From a virus, in IMG/VR virus record IMGVR_UViG_3300020478_000015, positions 1-43,922 of that record: a DNA stretch of 43,922 bases; one strand, written 5' to 3'. This document shows positions 8,801 through 18,519 of the stretch, piece after piece. Made by a program: the position numbers and the translations under genes. The notes under the pieces are model-generated. The model was not told the DNA's origin. It made no database searches and saw only the letters and a list, made by a program, of their open reading frames with translations. The stretch's first letter is position 1. Each line of letters begins with the position of its first letter.

Positions 8801-10635
8801 TCAAGCTGATGAAACATCGGCAACCAGGACTAGACGGGGAGATGGCAATATCAGTGTCAGCTCCAGCCCTTACTAATCACGGCATACGGGGTCGAGATGC
8901 ACATAAGCAAATGTCAGCTCGCCTTAACGAAGAAGGCATAGGCCATGAGCTGGTACTCGAACCACAATTCGAAGGTCGTTCGACTGTTTGGGTAGATGAC
9001 GAAGGTGGCAAATATTGGAGTCAAGCTGACGTCGAAGAAGCAGGTTTAGATGTTTCGGCTTTGAGAACAACTTCGGATCGGGAAACCAGATCTGGAGCTG
9101 TCTTTGTTTTTGATGACCCAGAGATGATGCGTCGAGCCCGCAACTTTATGCATTCAGCGAACCCGCACCGTGAAGCGGGCCATGTTCCTGAAGCTGCTCG
9201 AGCACGGCAAGGGTATCTAGATACGTGGGGCGAAATTCACGGTCTCGGCCCGATCCGTGGAATTAAGAAAGAGCTGCAATACAGGGGGCTTGCTCAAGAA
9301 ACAGAAGGAGTTATGTCTCCCCTAGATCGGACGCAAGCAGATCCCGCTGTTGCTCGACGAACAGCAGACGCTTACGAAGCTGCACCCATGGAAATGACTG
9401 ATGCTGACGTCGCTGCTTACGACCAAATGATTGCTGAAGTAGAAGCTCAATACCAGTACATAACCAGAACCATGGGCATCGAAGTAGAGGTGGTTGGCGC
9501 TAACCCGTATTCCTCTCCTAGAGAACTCGCCGCTGACATTAGAGACAACAACAGGATCAAAGTGCTGTCGACTGAGGCAACTGGCGGTCATCCATATATG
9601 TCAAACGAACAGAACGATATGTTCCGAGCTGTTCACGATTTCTTTGGGCACACAGTGATGGGGAACAGCTTTACCCGTCACGGCGAAGAAGCTGCTTACT
9701 TGTTGCATTCACAAATGTTTTCCGAAACTGCTCGAGGAGCAATGCATTCGGAGACAGCAGGCCAGAACTCGTATCTGAACTATTCAAGAAAGAACAGAGC
9801 TGCAGCTCGTAAGGCCGTGCGTCAAGGACTTTCCTACGAAGGCCAGTTCGCTGATCAGAAAGCCACGGTCCTCCCTAAAGAATTCTGGTCTGATCAAACC
9901 TTGGCTGCCCATCCTGGTCTTCTAAAAGGATCAGATCAAGGTCGAATGATCGACCACGTTTACAACGAACAGATTCTCGACTTTGTTATGTACGGGCATG
10001 GTGAGCGGATACCACCGGGCATGACTCAAGCATTTGAACACGTATACACAGACAACATTCACGCTGTGTCACACATGAGCGCTCAGGGAGATGCAAACGC
10101 TGCTAATGCTGCTCGAGTGTGGGTTGAAACAGATGGTCTTTACCAGTACTTCAAAGATGCAAAGACAGGCCGGTACACACCTGAAGGTGGGTCTCACCAT
10201 TTCAGACAGGTAAGCGGCCGCTGGCATTGGGACGGTATTGCTGAAGTTGTTAACCCTCAAATGGCTGACGATTTAGCTGATGCGATTCACCCCTTTGATG
10301 TGACGATAAACGGTGAAAGGGTCAGCGAGATAGCTGTCCATTTGCCGATTGAAGGCACAGGTCAAGTGCAAATAGCTTTAGGGCAAACAACCGTGCCAGG
10401 AGCTGACCCGAACAGAGTTGTTGTTTGGAGACTGACTGGACGAGGCGGGGAAGAGTCGTTCCGAGCTGGTCGTTTCCGCTCTGAAGTAGAAGTACCTGAC
10501 GTCAAGGGAAACAAACGAATGGATCCGACTCTTAAAGACGAGATGGTTCAGTTCTTGCAACGGTCAGGTTGGAAGGGTGGAAGTAAAGACAAAGGTCGGG
10601 TGCTTGGCACCCCAGAATTCAAGGTGACGTCATGA
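5803..10635 (+). CDS. Giant polyvalent protein with ParB-like domain
   Basis: This 1610-aa multidomain protein is probably packaged and ejected with DNA. A Gly/Ala-rich hydrophobic stretch lies at about 111-135. Residues about 487-560 resemble the ParB/Srx-like fold, with the DGQKR box near 533-537 and VPVRVI after it. Residues about 607-845 match a widespread phage domain with an HhH-glycosylase-like pattern (AWYR, LWEQNIEKA, VVIDRHAFA). Residues about 1200-1350 carry a conserved phage domain with H1278-x4-H1283, E1295/E1296, H1302 and SETAGQNSYLNYS, a metal-site-like arrangement. The start has only a weak ribosome site; the stop overlaps the next ATG (ATGA). Domain names are by remembered resemblance and could be wrong in detail. 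A role in protecting or processing incoming DNA is inferred. Confidence 0.75.
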   Translation: MVFTGGMLPDEREQLSEQDTVLPEPPAEQGEQGSIFGPVKERGLLGAAGMVTGMLPSSLLGQQWSERATDGFQLSDVVGAAGDFATQQAYTAPVLGEAIGAHHAAQPDSGWLTRVLGILGVAGAAAGVSLGATSLERKVQHGLVDRGMISGPKSQQVRVRDMFKEDPPMYSILGLPPIPRGPKNPYEIQVPRIVGTTSTDALAQLSGTMREPMLGATIIPTSGGRARRAMMSLVGSNFGTANFNEAGAISSLRQSLIGRYDDLGTWKPNNNNGVQADEFFLGLGNDLFEQVPDYAASVGTGMNKSEIRVAAAAIEASKFDHVISTKTGWSNQPRLRLGKDMPEVDKHWKKMMSGEALSDVEMVELRGAMVQFAKITMGNGHPELALQDPRIGVASVFLGKDPSADRIYLNVADFDARSAATIDESEMLRRISTMAMVNPVQLMPMMANNITDFFNQRVMAKLKQLDASVMRPAATHPALKDDLVQVVPVADMKRFAVEVTEDVRELSDDIRKSGIKEALVLEYNPRTGAAALTDGQKRLMASEMRGLEAVPVRVIVNEALEGDPIAGLKKFKRNVPATVRVSDIGNQTLRKAPAPFQGIIPESQRQMDQAVAWYRIANEDLARAASEIGMHHRKLVGVASLMSAGELWEQNIEKAVAAARYMTNHPDATAKQLKNHMNTVVGIKSTTEEASNVIELLKKSDNEVEAFFLRKMKGPNTLKQPNFVEAILQSSASELEKHRAAVYGMMTGSISDYNAKYLFGELDAAVPVVIDRHAFAIAMGASMAPDTRMSNNMYRSVRRAYEIAADQIGEVQFPDGSTRKLTPSELQALTWVEWREWKGTTKNYKTYDPETFKNIQSPANWIHGQGPAHIFNPRVLDAASTPLPPAFNHHALSEVSNGTWRFPKDLTGRVKSGSKRVASGLGAGVKQIGLSYGLDGLQTHVPPGTRINGGYGSFGYSPHGQDVRPRRAMIVADAKYFYENVIAQDTVDKAKGVGFTGSRIKLMKHRQPGLDGEMAISVSAPALTNHGIRGRDAHKQMSARLNEEGIGHELVLEPQFEGRSTVWVDDEGGKYWSQADVEEAGLDVSALRTTSDRETRSGAVFVFDDPEMMRRARNFMHSANPHREAGHVPEAARARQGYLDTWGEIHGLGPIRGIKKELQYRGLAQETEGVMSPLDRTQADPAVARRTADAYEAAPMEMTDADVAAYDQMIAEVEAQYQYITRTMGIEVEVVGANPYSSPRELAADIRDNNRIKVLSTEATGGHPYMSNEQNDMFRAVHDFFGHTVMGNSFTRHGEEAAYLLHSQMFSETARGAMHSETAGQNSYLNYSRKNRAAARKAVRQGLSYEGQFADQKATVLPKEFWSDQTLAAHPGLLKGSDQGRMIDHVYNEQILDFVMYGHGERIPPGMTQAFEHVYTDNIHAVSHMSAQGDANAANAARVWVETDGLYQYFKDAKTGRYTPEGGSHHFRQVSGRWHWDGIAEVVNPQMADDLADAIHPFDVTINGERVSEIAVHLPIEGTGQVQIALGQTTVPGADPNRVVVWRLTGRGGEESFRAGRFRSEVEVPDVKGNKRMDPTLKDEMVQFLQRSGWKGGSKDKGRVLGTPEFKVTS

Positions 10636-13600
10636 GTGGGATTCTGGGCAATATCGATAACGGTCTAAAAGCTATTCGAGCTGTAGAAAACTCATGGTCT
10701 CTTCCGAAGCTTCCCGACATGGTGGCTTTGGACCTTGCTGCGTTTTCGGGTTTGGACACGGTAGGAATGCAAGACCTGTTAACGGGTTTAGACGGCGACG
10801 TGCAATCAGCTATGGATCCACCAGATCCGCAGCCAACTACTCGCACTTATTCGTTCAGTGATCAAGCTCGACGAGTAGCCAGCGGCGTAGCTAACTTCCC
10901 ACTCCCTACCAATGTTTCTGGTGACTCTGTTGTGCAGTTCAAAGCTCGAGCGATTCGCCACGGTTATCTCGATCCCAACACGTCTTTAGACTCTTCTTGG
11001 AACCCTGCGCTTAACAGCGTCTACCACAAGATGCGGCAAGACGATTTCTCTCGTGCCAAACAGGGCAACGTACCTGGCCCCGGATCTTCTATAGGTCAGG
11101 TCATGGATACGTTCGATAAGTGGCTATCGCCGACGGGTTTGTTGGAAGCAGCTACTGAACTTGGTTTGTTTTGGGATGAAGACCAGATCGCTACGGAGTT
11201 TGAGAACTGGAACCCACTTAGGGACTTAAAGGCTGCCTTTATCGATCACGGACCTTCGAACCCCATCGAAGCAGTCAAGTCTCTCTGGTCGGCTCTTGGC
11301 CCAATCGACGATGTGTTAATGCCAGCGGTCAACATTGCGTTGCTGGCTTCGGGTGTCGGACAAGTTGCTTTGTTTGCTCGAGCCGCTAGAGGCGGCATCG
11401 TAGGTGCCCGAGCCTTGAATGCTGTGCATGGTGCTAGGTATGCGCCTCTGACGAAGATCAATCCGACTCTTGGTCGAGCGGCTATGGAAACTGCCGACGT
11501 AGGATCTGACGTTCTTCGCATGCAGCAAGGTGGCCTTATTGGTCGTCGAATTCTTCCTAATGCAAGCGTGTTGGAAGCTAAGGGTCAGACTGTTGGTGCG
11601 GCTCGCATGGCTATTGGCCGTGGCATGGAATCCTGGCGGCAGATACCGGGGGTAATGATCACCAAAAAAGGTGTTCAGAAGGGCATGCAGCTCGGCTTTG
11701 CTTCTCGAGTTGAAGACAAGCTTGGAATCAATCCAGATCGTTCACTGTCAGATATACCGGGGGTGCAATCCACTACTCAGTTTATGCGTGGGTATGGAGA
11801 GCCAACAAAGATCAGTCTTCCGGCTTCAATCATGTTTGAGGCAATGTTTACGCCCACTCTTATTTTGCAACCGGGCGTTGTGCGAAACCCGTTTGGTTTC
11901 GTGTCGAACTTCAGCAAGGTAGGTCAAGACGCTTTCTATACCGAAGAGTTCTCTAACGCTGTTCGTAACAACATTCTTTCCAAAGGTGATGAGGTTGCTG
12001 AACTAAATAAGACTCCTGAAGAAATACAAACGATGCGGGCTGACAAAGCTCGAGAGTGGGATAACGACGTAAGAGAACTTGGAGCTACCCGAGCTTTAGC
12101 GGCAAGGTTCATGGGGTCAACCGATGAAAAAGCTATCGAGGAACTTGGTGGCTGGATGACATGGATGGCTGTGTCTGCTGCCATTGACGCTGACGCTGCA
12201 AAGCACTTGAACCTCTTAGGTGAGATGGTTGACGAGTTTGTCGACGGTCCTAAATTGTTCTCTCAAAATTTCCACACAGCCCGCAACCAGCTAGTTAGTC
12301 AAGTGCGTTACGTCGACCCTGAAGATGTTCCGGGTGCCTTGCTCACTCTGGCTCAGTCCAGAGCCCGGTCGAACAAACAGGCTCTGGAGCTGTACGACGC
12401 ATACGTCGAGTCAATCATGAACAACCCAATGGCTTTAGAGCGCTTTGGTCAAATGATTGATGCACACAACGTGACTCGAAAACGAGTTATTCGAGATCTT
12501 CTTGAAACGCACATGACACCGGGCATGTTAGAGATTGCTATCACTAGCAAGCTCGATGACATGGGTGACTGGAGTAACTTCACAAAGTCTTCCGAAGCGA
12601 TCGATATTGCCGTTGGGAAAGGCCAGCTTCAGAAAGCCAAGTCGCTTCAAGGTATTAACCCTGAAACGGGTCGGCGTGTAGGGCGAAGAGAAGATCTTGT
12701 AAAGCAAGAAGCAGCTCCTTTCGGTCACTTCACAGACGTTGATGACCCGTTCTACTTCGACATAAGAGACGTGCTGGCCAGCGACGAGTTCTTAGATTTG
12801 TCAAAGGATGGAACGTTTAACTTGTTTGGAGGAACGTTTGATCCGGGTGGCAAGTTCACTGTTGCTCGCAAGAGCACTATCAGCAAGAAAGACAAGATTG
12901 CCGAACTGAAGGCAATTGAGTATCTGGAAGCCACTCGAGACACTTTGGGTCGAATAGCTAACAACCCAGAGCATGCGAAAAAGTGGAGAGAGTTGCTTGT
13001 TCGTGTCGAAAATGACTTCGGAGTTTCGACAGCCAACTTTGGCGATGTGCCAATGGGTGAACTCAAAAAAATTATGACTGAGCTGGAGATGAACAAAGAT
13101 CTCCAACGACGTGTGAATCGTCTTCGTAACTATGCAAGTAAAAACGAAATAGACGTTGAAGCAGTGACTAGCCACGTCACTCGACGACTAGACGAACTTG
13201 ACAACTCACCTAGATGGTCAGAAGTTCACGGCATTCAAACTGACTTAGGTCGTGCCAATGGTGGAAGCGGTCTTGCAGCTAAGAAGAAAGCTTTGAATAG
13301 GCAGATTGCTTACACGGCATCTGAAGTTGATCCCGAATCAATACCCGAAGCGTTAGCGAAAACGCTCGACGACGCTGGTTACAAACTTGTTCACGGTGTC
13401 GAGTACATGAGCCCACGAGACTTAGTGGATGAGCTGGTCGAAGTTAAGGACATTGTTGATGTCGGCAAGTACACCGATTCGCTTGGTTTAGTTGGCCGCA
13501 AATACGGCAACCAGTTAGCAAATGCTGAAGCGAGAGTTAAACGAGGGGTTAGGTCGATTGGTCGTGCTGGGCAGAGGTACCAGCAGGATCAAGTGTCAAA

Positions 13601-15902
13601 GATGTACAACGCCCAACTTCGCAACAGTTTGCACAAAGCTTTGTACTCAATTAAGGGCCGTGACTTCAGGTCAGTGGACTCCGCCGACATGGACGCTCTC
13701 CTCAATCGCTTGCGAAAGATCGCTGAGGAGATAACTGACAACAACTCCGTTCGTCTTGAGTTAGCTAAAGGCGAAGACTTTATTACTCGTGCCCAGGCAA
13801 ACGTAAAGTCCACGTTCAGTCCAGGTACCCCAGCAGATCTTGTTCGCACCAACAAGATGACGAAGTACATGACGAAGAGCCTGAAGAAAGACGGCTATTC
13901 CGACGAAGAGATCTTGGCTGTGATTGACGGGCTGAAGGGGGCACGAGTGGTCGGCCCTCAGCTCCGAGGCACTTTTGTCAACATGCAAGACAAGTTGCAG
14001 GCCACTCCGAACTTGACGAACGGTATGCGTCTGTTCTCTAAAACACAGATCGTCAACAAGCCTCAAATGACAGGTGTGACGGGCCGTGTTCAGCAGTATC
14101 TCGCTGAAGGTGCTCAGTTCGCTGCTCGAGGAATGGTGGGCGGCGGTGTTGGCGGTGGCTTGTTATTCGCAACGAATGCACTGTCAGGAGAAGACATTGA
14201 TCTCAACCCCATGACAATGGGATGGGGAGATGTTGCTCGACTTACCGGAATAGCTTTTACCGGTCGTGCTGTTTCTGGCACCAAGCTGGCCTATAGGCCA
14301 CAAGCGGCACTGCTTAAGAAGATGGGTGCTGACACAGTTAGGCACGGAGACAAAGGCTGGGTTGTAACAAGTCCGGCAAGGAAACTAGACGAAAGTCTCA
14401 AGTACAAGCACTACACGTACATGGCTGACCACCTGTCCATGTTGCGTGACTTTATGCGGTTCTCGTTATCTCCAATCTTTGATGCTTCCCGATACACGGA
14501 AGGCATTGTGTTGTCACAGATAGGTCATCTGCCTGAGACAGTTCAGCAAGCTGGAGGTTTGCGTTTCAATATCAGTCCTACTCGTTGGCGCAAAGACCGT
14601 GCAAAACAGATCGCCGGTTCTAAGAAGCCAGATGCTCGAGCCATCGCTCAAGCTGACGATGAGTGGGCTGTGATTCAAGCTGAGTTTGCGGGCATCGGTA
14701 TGCGTCGACAGGACTTCGACTTTGATGCGTTAGAGGCTGGGACTGCGAAGTTCCGACAGATCGGCATTTTGGGTTTCAATGTGCAGGACTGGATGGCATC
14801 GATGTACGCCGACTTGACTCGTATCCACAAGATGGAACCTATGGAGGCGTACACCACTGCAAAGAAAGCGTTCACCTACGGATTGAATCCTCGATCTGCT
14901 GCTGAGATGAACGTCAACGCATTGTTCTTCCCGTTCTCCTTCACTAAGAAAACGTTTGGGCATGCAGCGAATTTCTTGAGTCAAGATTGGTCTAGAGCGG
15001 CGATGCTGCATGACGCAATCAAAACCTACGACATGCTCAACGAGCACTACGACTTGCATGACTTGTGGAGAGACAGGCTTCCTTTGTTGGAGAAATTCCA
15101 ACGCTTGAATGTGTTTGCGTATGGTGCAACCCCCGGCGAGTTGGGTGGTGCCAACAGGCCGTACATCAACTTCTTCAACCAGTCAGGTGTGGACGAAGTG
15201 ACGATCAACCCTGTCATCAACGCATTTCTGCCTCAAGCGGTGGAAATTAAAAACAAGGCTGCGATGGAGGACTACGACCGGACTGTTACTCGTCTCGCTC
15301 CAGTGTTTAACGACATTGAGCACCTAATCGAAGATATTTCGGAACAAGGTCATGTGTTCTTTGGTGGGACTGGTCTCACTCGAGCTGCTGAAGCGGAACG
15401 TGGGTATGCCGAAATTGAGTCGTATAACAGGTGGATTGATCGGATGATTCGTCTTGAATCGGGGGAAAGGGAAGACGGGACGCCTGTAGCGACGATCGCA
15501 GATATTCGCAAGAAACGGTGGAGCGGCTACTACGACAAGCAGCAACGGATGAAGGAAGATGTTCGCCGTCGCTACCCCGGCTATCAGGAAGCGGTTGCTG
15601 AATCTGTTGGCAACTCGATTATTAAACGACAAGACGAGAAAGAGCTGATTGCTTTAGGTCAGTCGTACGGGCCGAATGGTCCCGGCGATGACGCTCCTCG
15701 AGAAGCCAAGCTCGGTTATCTCATTCATTGGTCGGAACAAATGTTGAAGAACTACGGCTCATATGACCAAGTGCCGCCGGAGTATGTCGACAACTTCAGA
15801 GAATTCGCCTCTTTGTGGGCGGAGGATGAGCAGTATTTACGTTTGGGCTGGAAGAAGCATTTGTTGAGGACTTGGGGACCGATCGAAACGGTATTGGATT
15901 AA
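10632..15902 (+). CDS. Giant internal virion/ejection-type protein
   Basis: At 1756 aa this is the longest gene. It is mostly helical, with Lys/Glu-rich coiled-coil-like segments across roughly 700-1000. A glycine-zipper membrane-like segment (GGGVGGGLLFATNAL) lies near 1166-1185. The C-terminal third contains NALFFPFSFTKKTFGHAANF near 1429, a motif style I know from very large phage proteins. No peptidase or lysozyme site was recognised. Position between portal and capsid, beside another giant, suits an internal ejection protein of a short-tailed phage. A tape measure role is the main alternative, since the hydrophobic zipper and length would also fit. It is co-translated with the preceding gene through an ATGA overlap. 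Confidence 0.65.
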   Translation: MSGILGNIDNGLKAIRAVENSWSLPKLPDMVALDLAAFSGLDTVGMQDLLTGLDGDVQSAMDPPDPQPTTRTYSFSDQARRVASGVANFPLPTNVSGDSVVQFKARAIRHGYLDPNTSLDSSWNPALNSVYHKMRQDDFSRAKQGNVPGPGSSIGQVMDTFDKWLSPTGLLEAATELGLFWDEDQIATEFENWNPLRDLKAAFIDHGPSNPIEAVKSLWSALGPIDDVLMPAVNIALLASGVGQVALFARAARGGIVGARALNAVHGARYAPLTKINPTLGRAAMETADVGSDVLRMQQGGLIGRRILPNASVLEAKGQTVGAARMAIGRGMESWRQIPGVMITKKGVQKGMQLGFASRVEDKLGINPDRSLSDIPGVQSTTQFMRGYGEPTKISLPASIMFEAMFTPTLILQPGVVRNPFGFVSNFSKVGQDAFYTEEFSNAVRNNILSKGDEVAELNKTPEEIQTMRADKAREWDNDVRELGATRALAARFMGSTDEKAIEELGGWMTWMAVSAAIDADAAKHLNLLGEMVDEFVDGPKLFSQNFHTARNQLVSQVRYVDPEDVPGALLTLAQSRARSNKQALELYDAYVESIMNNPMALERFGQMIDAHNVTRKRVIRDLLETHMTPGMLEIAITSKLDDMGDWSNFTKSSEAIDIAVGKGQLQKAKSLQGINPETGRRVGRREDLVKQEAAPFGHFTDVDDPFYFDIRDVLASDEFLDLSKDGTFNLFGGTFDPGGKFTVARKSTISKKDKIAELKAIEYLEATRDTLGRIANNPEHAKKWRELLVRVENDFGVSTANFGDVPMGELKKIMTELEMNKDLQRRVNRLRNYASKNEIDVEAVTSHVTRRLDELDNSPRWSEVHGIQTDLGRANGGSGLAAKKKALNRQIAYTASEVDPESIPEALAKTLDDAGYKLVHGVEYMSPRDLVDELVEVKDIVDVGKYTDSLGLVGRKYGNQLANAEARVKRGVRSIGRAGQRYQQDQVSKMYNAQLRNSLHKALYSIKGRDFRSVDSADMDALLNRLRKIAEEITDNNSVRLELAKGEDFITRAQANVKSTFSPGTPADLVRTNKMTKYMTKSLKKDGYSDEEILAVIDGLKGARVVGPQLRGTFVNMQDKLQATPNLTNGMRLFSKTQIVNKPQMTGVTGRVQQYLAEGAQFAARGMVGGGVGGGLLFATNALSGEDIDLNPMTMGWGDVARLTGIAFTGRAVSGTKLAYRPQAALLKKMGADTVRHGDKGWVVTSPARKLDESLKYKHYTYMADHLSMLRDFMRFSLSPIFDASRYTEGIVLSQIGHLPETVQQAGGLRFNISPTRWRKDRAKQIAGSKKPDARAIAQADDEWAVIQAEFAGIGMRRQDFDFDALEAGTAKFRQIGILGFNVQDWMASMYADLTRIHKMEPMEAYTTAKKAFTYGLNPRSAAEMNVNALFFPFSFTKKTFGHAANFLSQDWSRAAMLHDAIKTYDMLNEHYDLHDLWRDRLPLLEKFQRLNVFAYGATPGELGGANRPYINFFNQSGVDEVTINPVINAFLPQAVEIKNKAAMEDYDRTVTRLAPVFNDIEHLIEDISEQGHVFFGGTGLTRAAEAERGYAEIESYNRWIDRMIRLESGEREDGTPVATIADIRKKRWSGYYDKQQRMKEDVRRRYPGYQEAVAESVGNSIIKRQDEKELIALGQSYGPNGPGDDAPREAKLGYLIHWSEQMLKNYGSYDQVPPEYVDNFREFASLWAEDEQYLRLGWKKHLLRTWGPIETVLD

Positions 15903-15904
15903 GA

Positions 15905-17383
15905 ATGTCAAACTTTGAAAGATTAATGTCCGAATATGAATGGACACAGGATGAAGTGGATGCTTTATCTAGCGAACTCATCAACTCCATTAACGAAATG
16001 GGAGACACTGAATTCGACTCCTGGGCTCAAAACAAAAAAAATAAGCCACCAAAAAATGCGCCAAAAGGAAAGCCAACTCAACCTCAAGCCGGAGCTGGGA
16101 TGGGAGAGGTTGGTACAGATGCGGGTGAAGTTCCCAGCCACCTAACAGACTTTTTAATAGCGATTGGACAAGCCCAATACAACCCTAATGACAGCGAGAA
16201 TCCAGTTTCTTTTTCTGAAGGTTCGTTAGATATTTACATCGACAACGTCAACAGTCACTCTGAAGCTATTGGAGACCCACAGAACTTCAATATGGACACT
16301 TTGGCTCAGGCAAACCAGTGGATAGCAGAGCTGGGAGTTGAAGGACGCAAAGAATTCATTAACGCAAAATATCCAATTGCTCGTCCAGCGTTGCAAGTCA
16401 CTATGGATGACGGCAGAGTGAAGATTATTCCAGCGAACGAGTTGGCTCAGATCTACTCCGCTATCGGTGCAGACGAAGGGATGATCGGTGAAGCCGCTCG
16501 TGCTGCCACAGGCGGAATCACACTGCACACCATTTTGTTGGCTCATATGGAACGTTCAAAAGCGGGCATTGCTGGCACTGTCAATCAAACCGCTGCACTT
16601 GTACGAGAAGGGGACAGGCTGTACGGGGGACGTGAATTGTTTGCGTACATGCATGCCGCTGAAAGCAAAGCGTTGGATCCTGAGTCTCGTCGAGCAGGTG
16701 CAGCCCCAGAGCCGACGCTTGCTGAAACGTTGTTTACTGCTCCTGAAAGCATGACTGCTGATCAGAAAGCTCTTCGTGATGATTTGTTAGGCCCCTATGT
16801 GCGGTTGGCTCAATCGAGTGCTGATTTCAATCCTGACCAAGCCGACTATCAGACGGCTGGGTTACTAGAAGTTTCGGATCGGACTCCTGAAACCAATTAT
16901 GACGAAGGCACCACTCGTCAAAAGTTTAGGGAACTTCACGAAGCCTTGTTTGGTGAGACACCGAATGAGCAAACCTTAAATAGTTTTCAAGCCAAGTTCG
17001 AGGCCGATTTGAATGAATGGGCCGGTCGACCTCGAGCGGTGCAAGTGCCTTGGTTGAACCAGTCGAGAGGCGACGTGTATGCCCGCCCCACACCAGAAAG
17101 TTCAGCTCGAGGATTCTTGAAAGCATCTGATCTGTATCAAGACGTGTTCGGTGAAGAGTTTGAGCGTTCAGGTATGAGCGCCGAAGATTACGCTGCTCGA
17201 TTCCAAGATCAGGCAGCTATCCAGTTCGCTGATCCGACCAATCGAAGAATGGCTGCTCGAGCTGGGATGCGGTCTGGCGACATTGGGGATGTCAACAGAT
17301 ACGGCATGACCGCTGAAGGCCGAGAAGATCAAGCGCAAAAAAGCAAGTTCGCTGTAATGAGTGAAGTGATGAGGAATCTGTAA
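15905..17383 (+). CDS. Structural-block protein, unknown
   Basis: This 492-aa protein has no recognised family. The acidic N-terminus (FERLMSEYEWTQDEVDAL) is followed by a Lys/Pro/Gln-rich linker at about 40-65, a helical middle and an Arg-rich C-terminal helix. The start ATG lies 2 nt after the upstream stop; a longer upstream frame (15872) overlaps the previous gene without support. It ends with TAATG overlapping the next gene. Location and size suggest an internal virion or tail-associated protein working with the two giants. Confidence 0.7.
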   Translation: MSNFERLMSEYEWTQDEVDALSSELINSINEMGDTEFDSWAQNKKNKPPKNAPKGKPTQPQAGAGMGEVGTDAGEVPSHLTDFLIAIGQAQYNPNDSENPVSFSEGSLDIYIDNVNSHSEAIGDPQNFNMDTLAQANQWIAELGVEGRKEFINAKYPIARPALQVTMDDGRVKIIPANELAQIYSAIGADEGMIGEAARAATGGITLHTILLAHMERSKAGIAGTVNQTAALVREGDRLYGGRELFAYMHAAESKALDPESRRAGAAPEPTLAETLFTAPESMTADQKALRDDLLGPYVRLAQSSADFNPDQADYQTAGLLEVSDRTPETNYDEGTTRQKFRELHEALFGETPNEQTLNSFQAKFEADLNEWAGRPRAVQVPWLNQSRGDVYARPTPESSARGFLKASDLYQDVFGEEFERSGMSAEDYAARFQDQAAIQFADPTNRRMAARAGMRSGDIGDVNRYGMTAEGREDQAQKSKFAVMSEVMRNL

Positions 17384-18519
17384 TGAGTGTTGGTGAAGAC
17401 TTCGGAGTTACTGGATACGTGTACCGGGTCGGTGGGACGTACTACCAGATCATTACTGACACTGAAGGTCGATGGACTTTCTATCTGGAAATGACTCGGC
17501 CAGAACCCGGAGCGGCTTCAGTTTCTGATGATGAGTGGGAACAGCTAATAGCAAACAACACTTGGTTCGATGCCGGTAAAGCTGACCCCACGAAAACCTC
17601 TCAGCAAACTGTCGACGAAATAGCCAGCTTCATGGCGAGCAACGCCATTCACAACACGAATGCGGCTCAGTACCAGGACTACATGCAGGAAATAGCTAAC
17701 GCTATGAGCGGCAAGTTCGACAATGCTGCCGGTGAGCTGGATCCTCTCCAGTTCCATCAAGCATTGATGGGTACGACTTACGGTCAATCAACAGTTCAAG
17801 CTCAAAGAGATTTTGACACTTCGAACCCTGCTGAACAGGCGGCACTGGTAGTTCAGCAAGCGGAAAAACTTGCTTCGCTGTGGAGGACCTATACGGGAAC
17901 TCTTCTCGACGTTCCAGCAACATACGAAGAGCTGCAATCTGAGGCTCCTGCTTTATTCCAACAGGCTTTAGGTGTTGCTTCAGGAAAATTCTCTGAGCAG
18001 CGAGCTGTCCTTGACTGGATTCAGCCTGAGGCAATGAAGATCGAACAGAGTCCGTGGCAGCGAATGCTCGACACTGAAGATCGGGCTCAACGTCAAGAAT
18101 CAATTGATGTTGATACGCAACGTGGCACGGCTCGTGATTTAGCTGAAAGCTACGGTCTCAACCTTTCTAATGAAACGCTGTTGAAGTACGGGCAAAAACT
18201 TGTTGATAACGAATTGAGTTTGGATGAGTTGGAACAGCAGCTTGATAAACAAGCAACTGTTCTTTACCCGTTTAAGCCGGTTGGTATGACGTGGGTCGAT
18301 TACGCCGATCCGTGGAGGCAAGCAAAGTCAGATCTGATGGAAGTCGGTTTGCCTGATCACACTGACGAGGATGTGCAGAACGCTTTGAAACTGGACATGT
18401 CGTTGTCTGACTTTAAGCAAAGCTTGAGAGATAAGCCGGAATGGTTAGGTACCGATAATGCTCGTAGCGCTTTGATGAGCGCTTTCGGCGCTATTGGTCG
18501 AGGAACAGGATTCGCATAA
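17383..18519 (+). CDS. Structural-block protein with helical C-terminus
   Basis: This is a 378-aa protein. Residues 9-45 look beta-rich with aromatic repeats (YVYRVGGTYYQI); the rest is helical and Gln/Asp-rich. Near the end, TWVDYADPWRQAKSDLME and SLSDFKQSLRDKPEW resemble short helical modules often seen beside phage internal or tail proteins. The start overlaps the previous stop (TAATG) with GAGGAA as ribosome site; the end overlaps the next start the same way. No enzyme signature was seen. Function is unknown. Confidence 0.7.
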   Translation: MSVGEDFGVTGYVYRVGGTYYQIITDTEGRWTFYLEMTRPEPGAASVSDDEWEQLIANNTWFDAGKADPTKTSQQTVDEIASFMASNAIHNTNAAQYQDYMQEIANAMSGKFDNAAGELDPLQFHQALMGTTYGQSTVQAQRDFDTSNPAEQAALVVQQAEKLASLWRTYTGTLLDVPATYEELQSEAPALFQQALGVASGKFSEQRAVLDWIQPEAMKIEQSPWQRMLDTEDRAQRQESIDVDTQRGTARDLAESYGLNLSNETLLKYGQKLVDNELSLDELEQQLDKQATVLYPFKPVGMTWVDYADPWRQAKSDLMEVGLPDHTDEDVQNALKLDMSLSDFKQSLRDKPEWLGTDNARSALMSAFGAIGRGTGFA

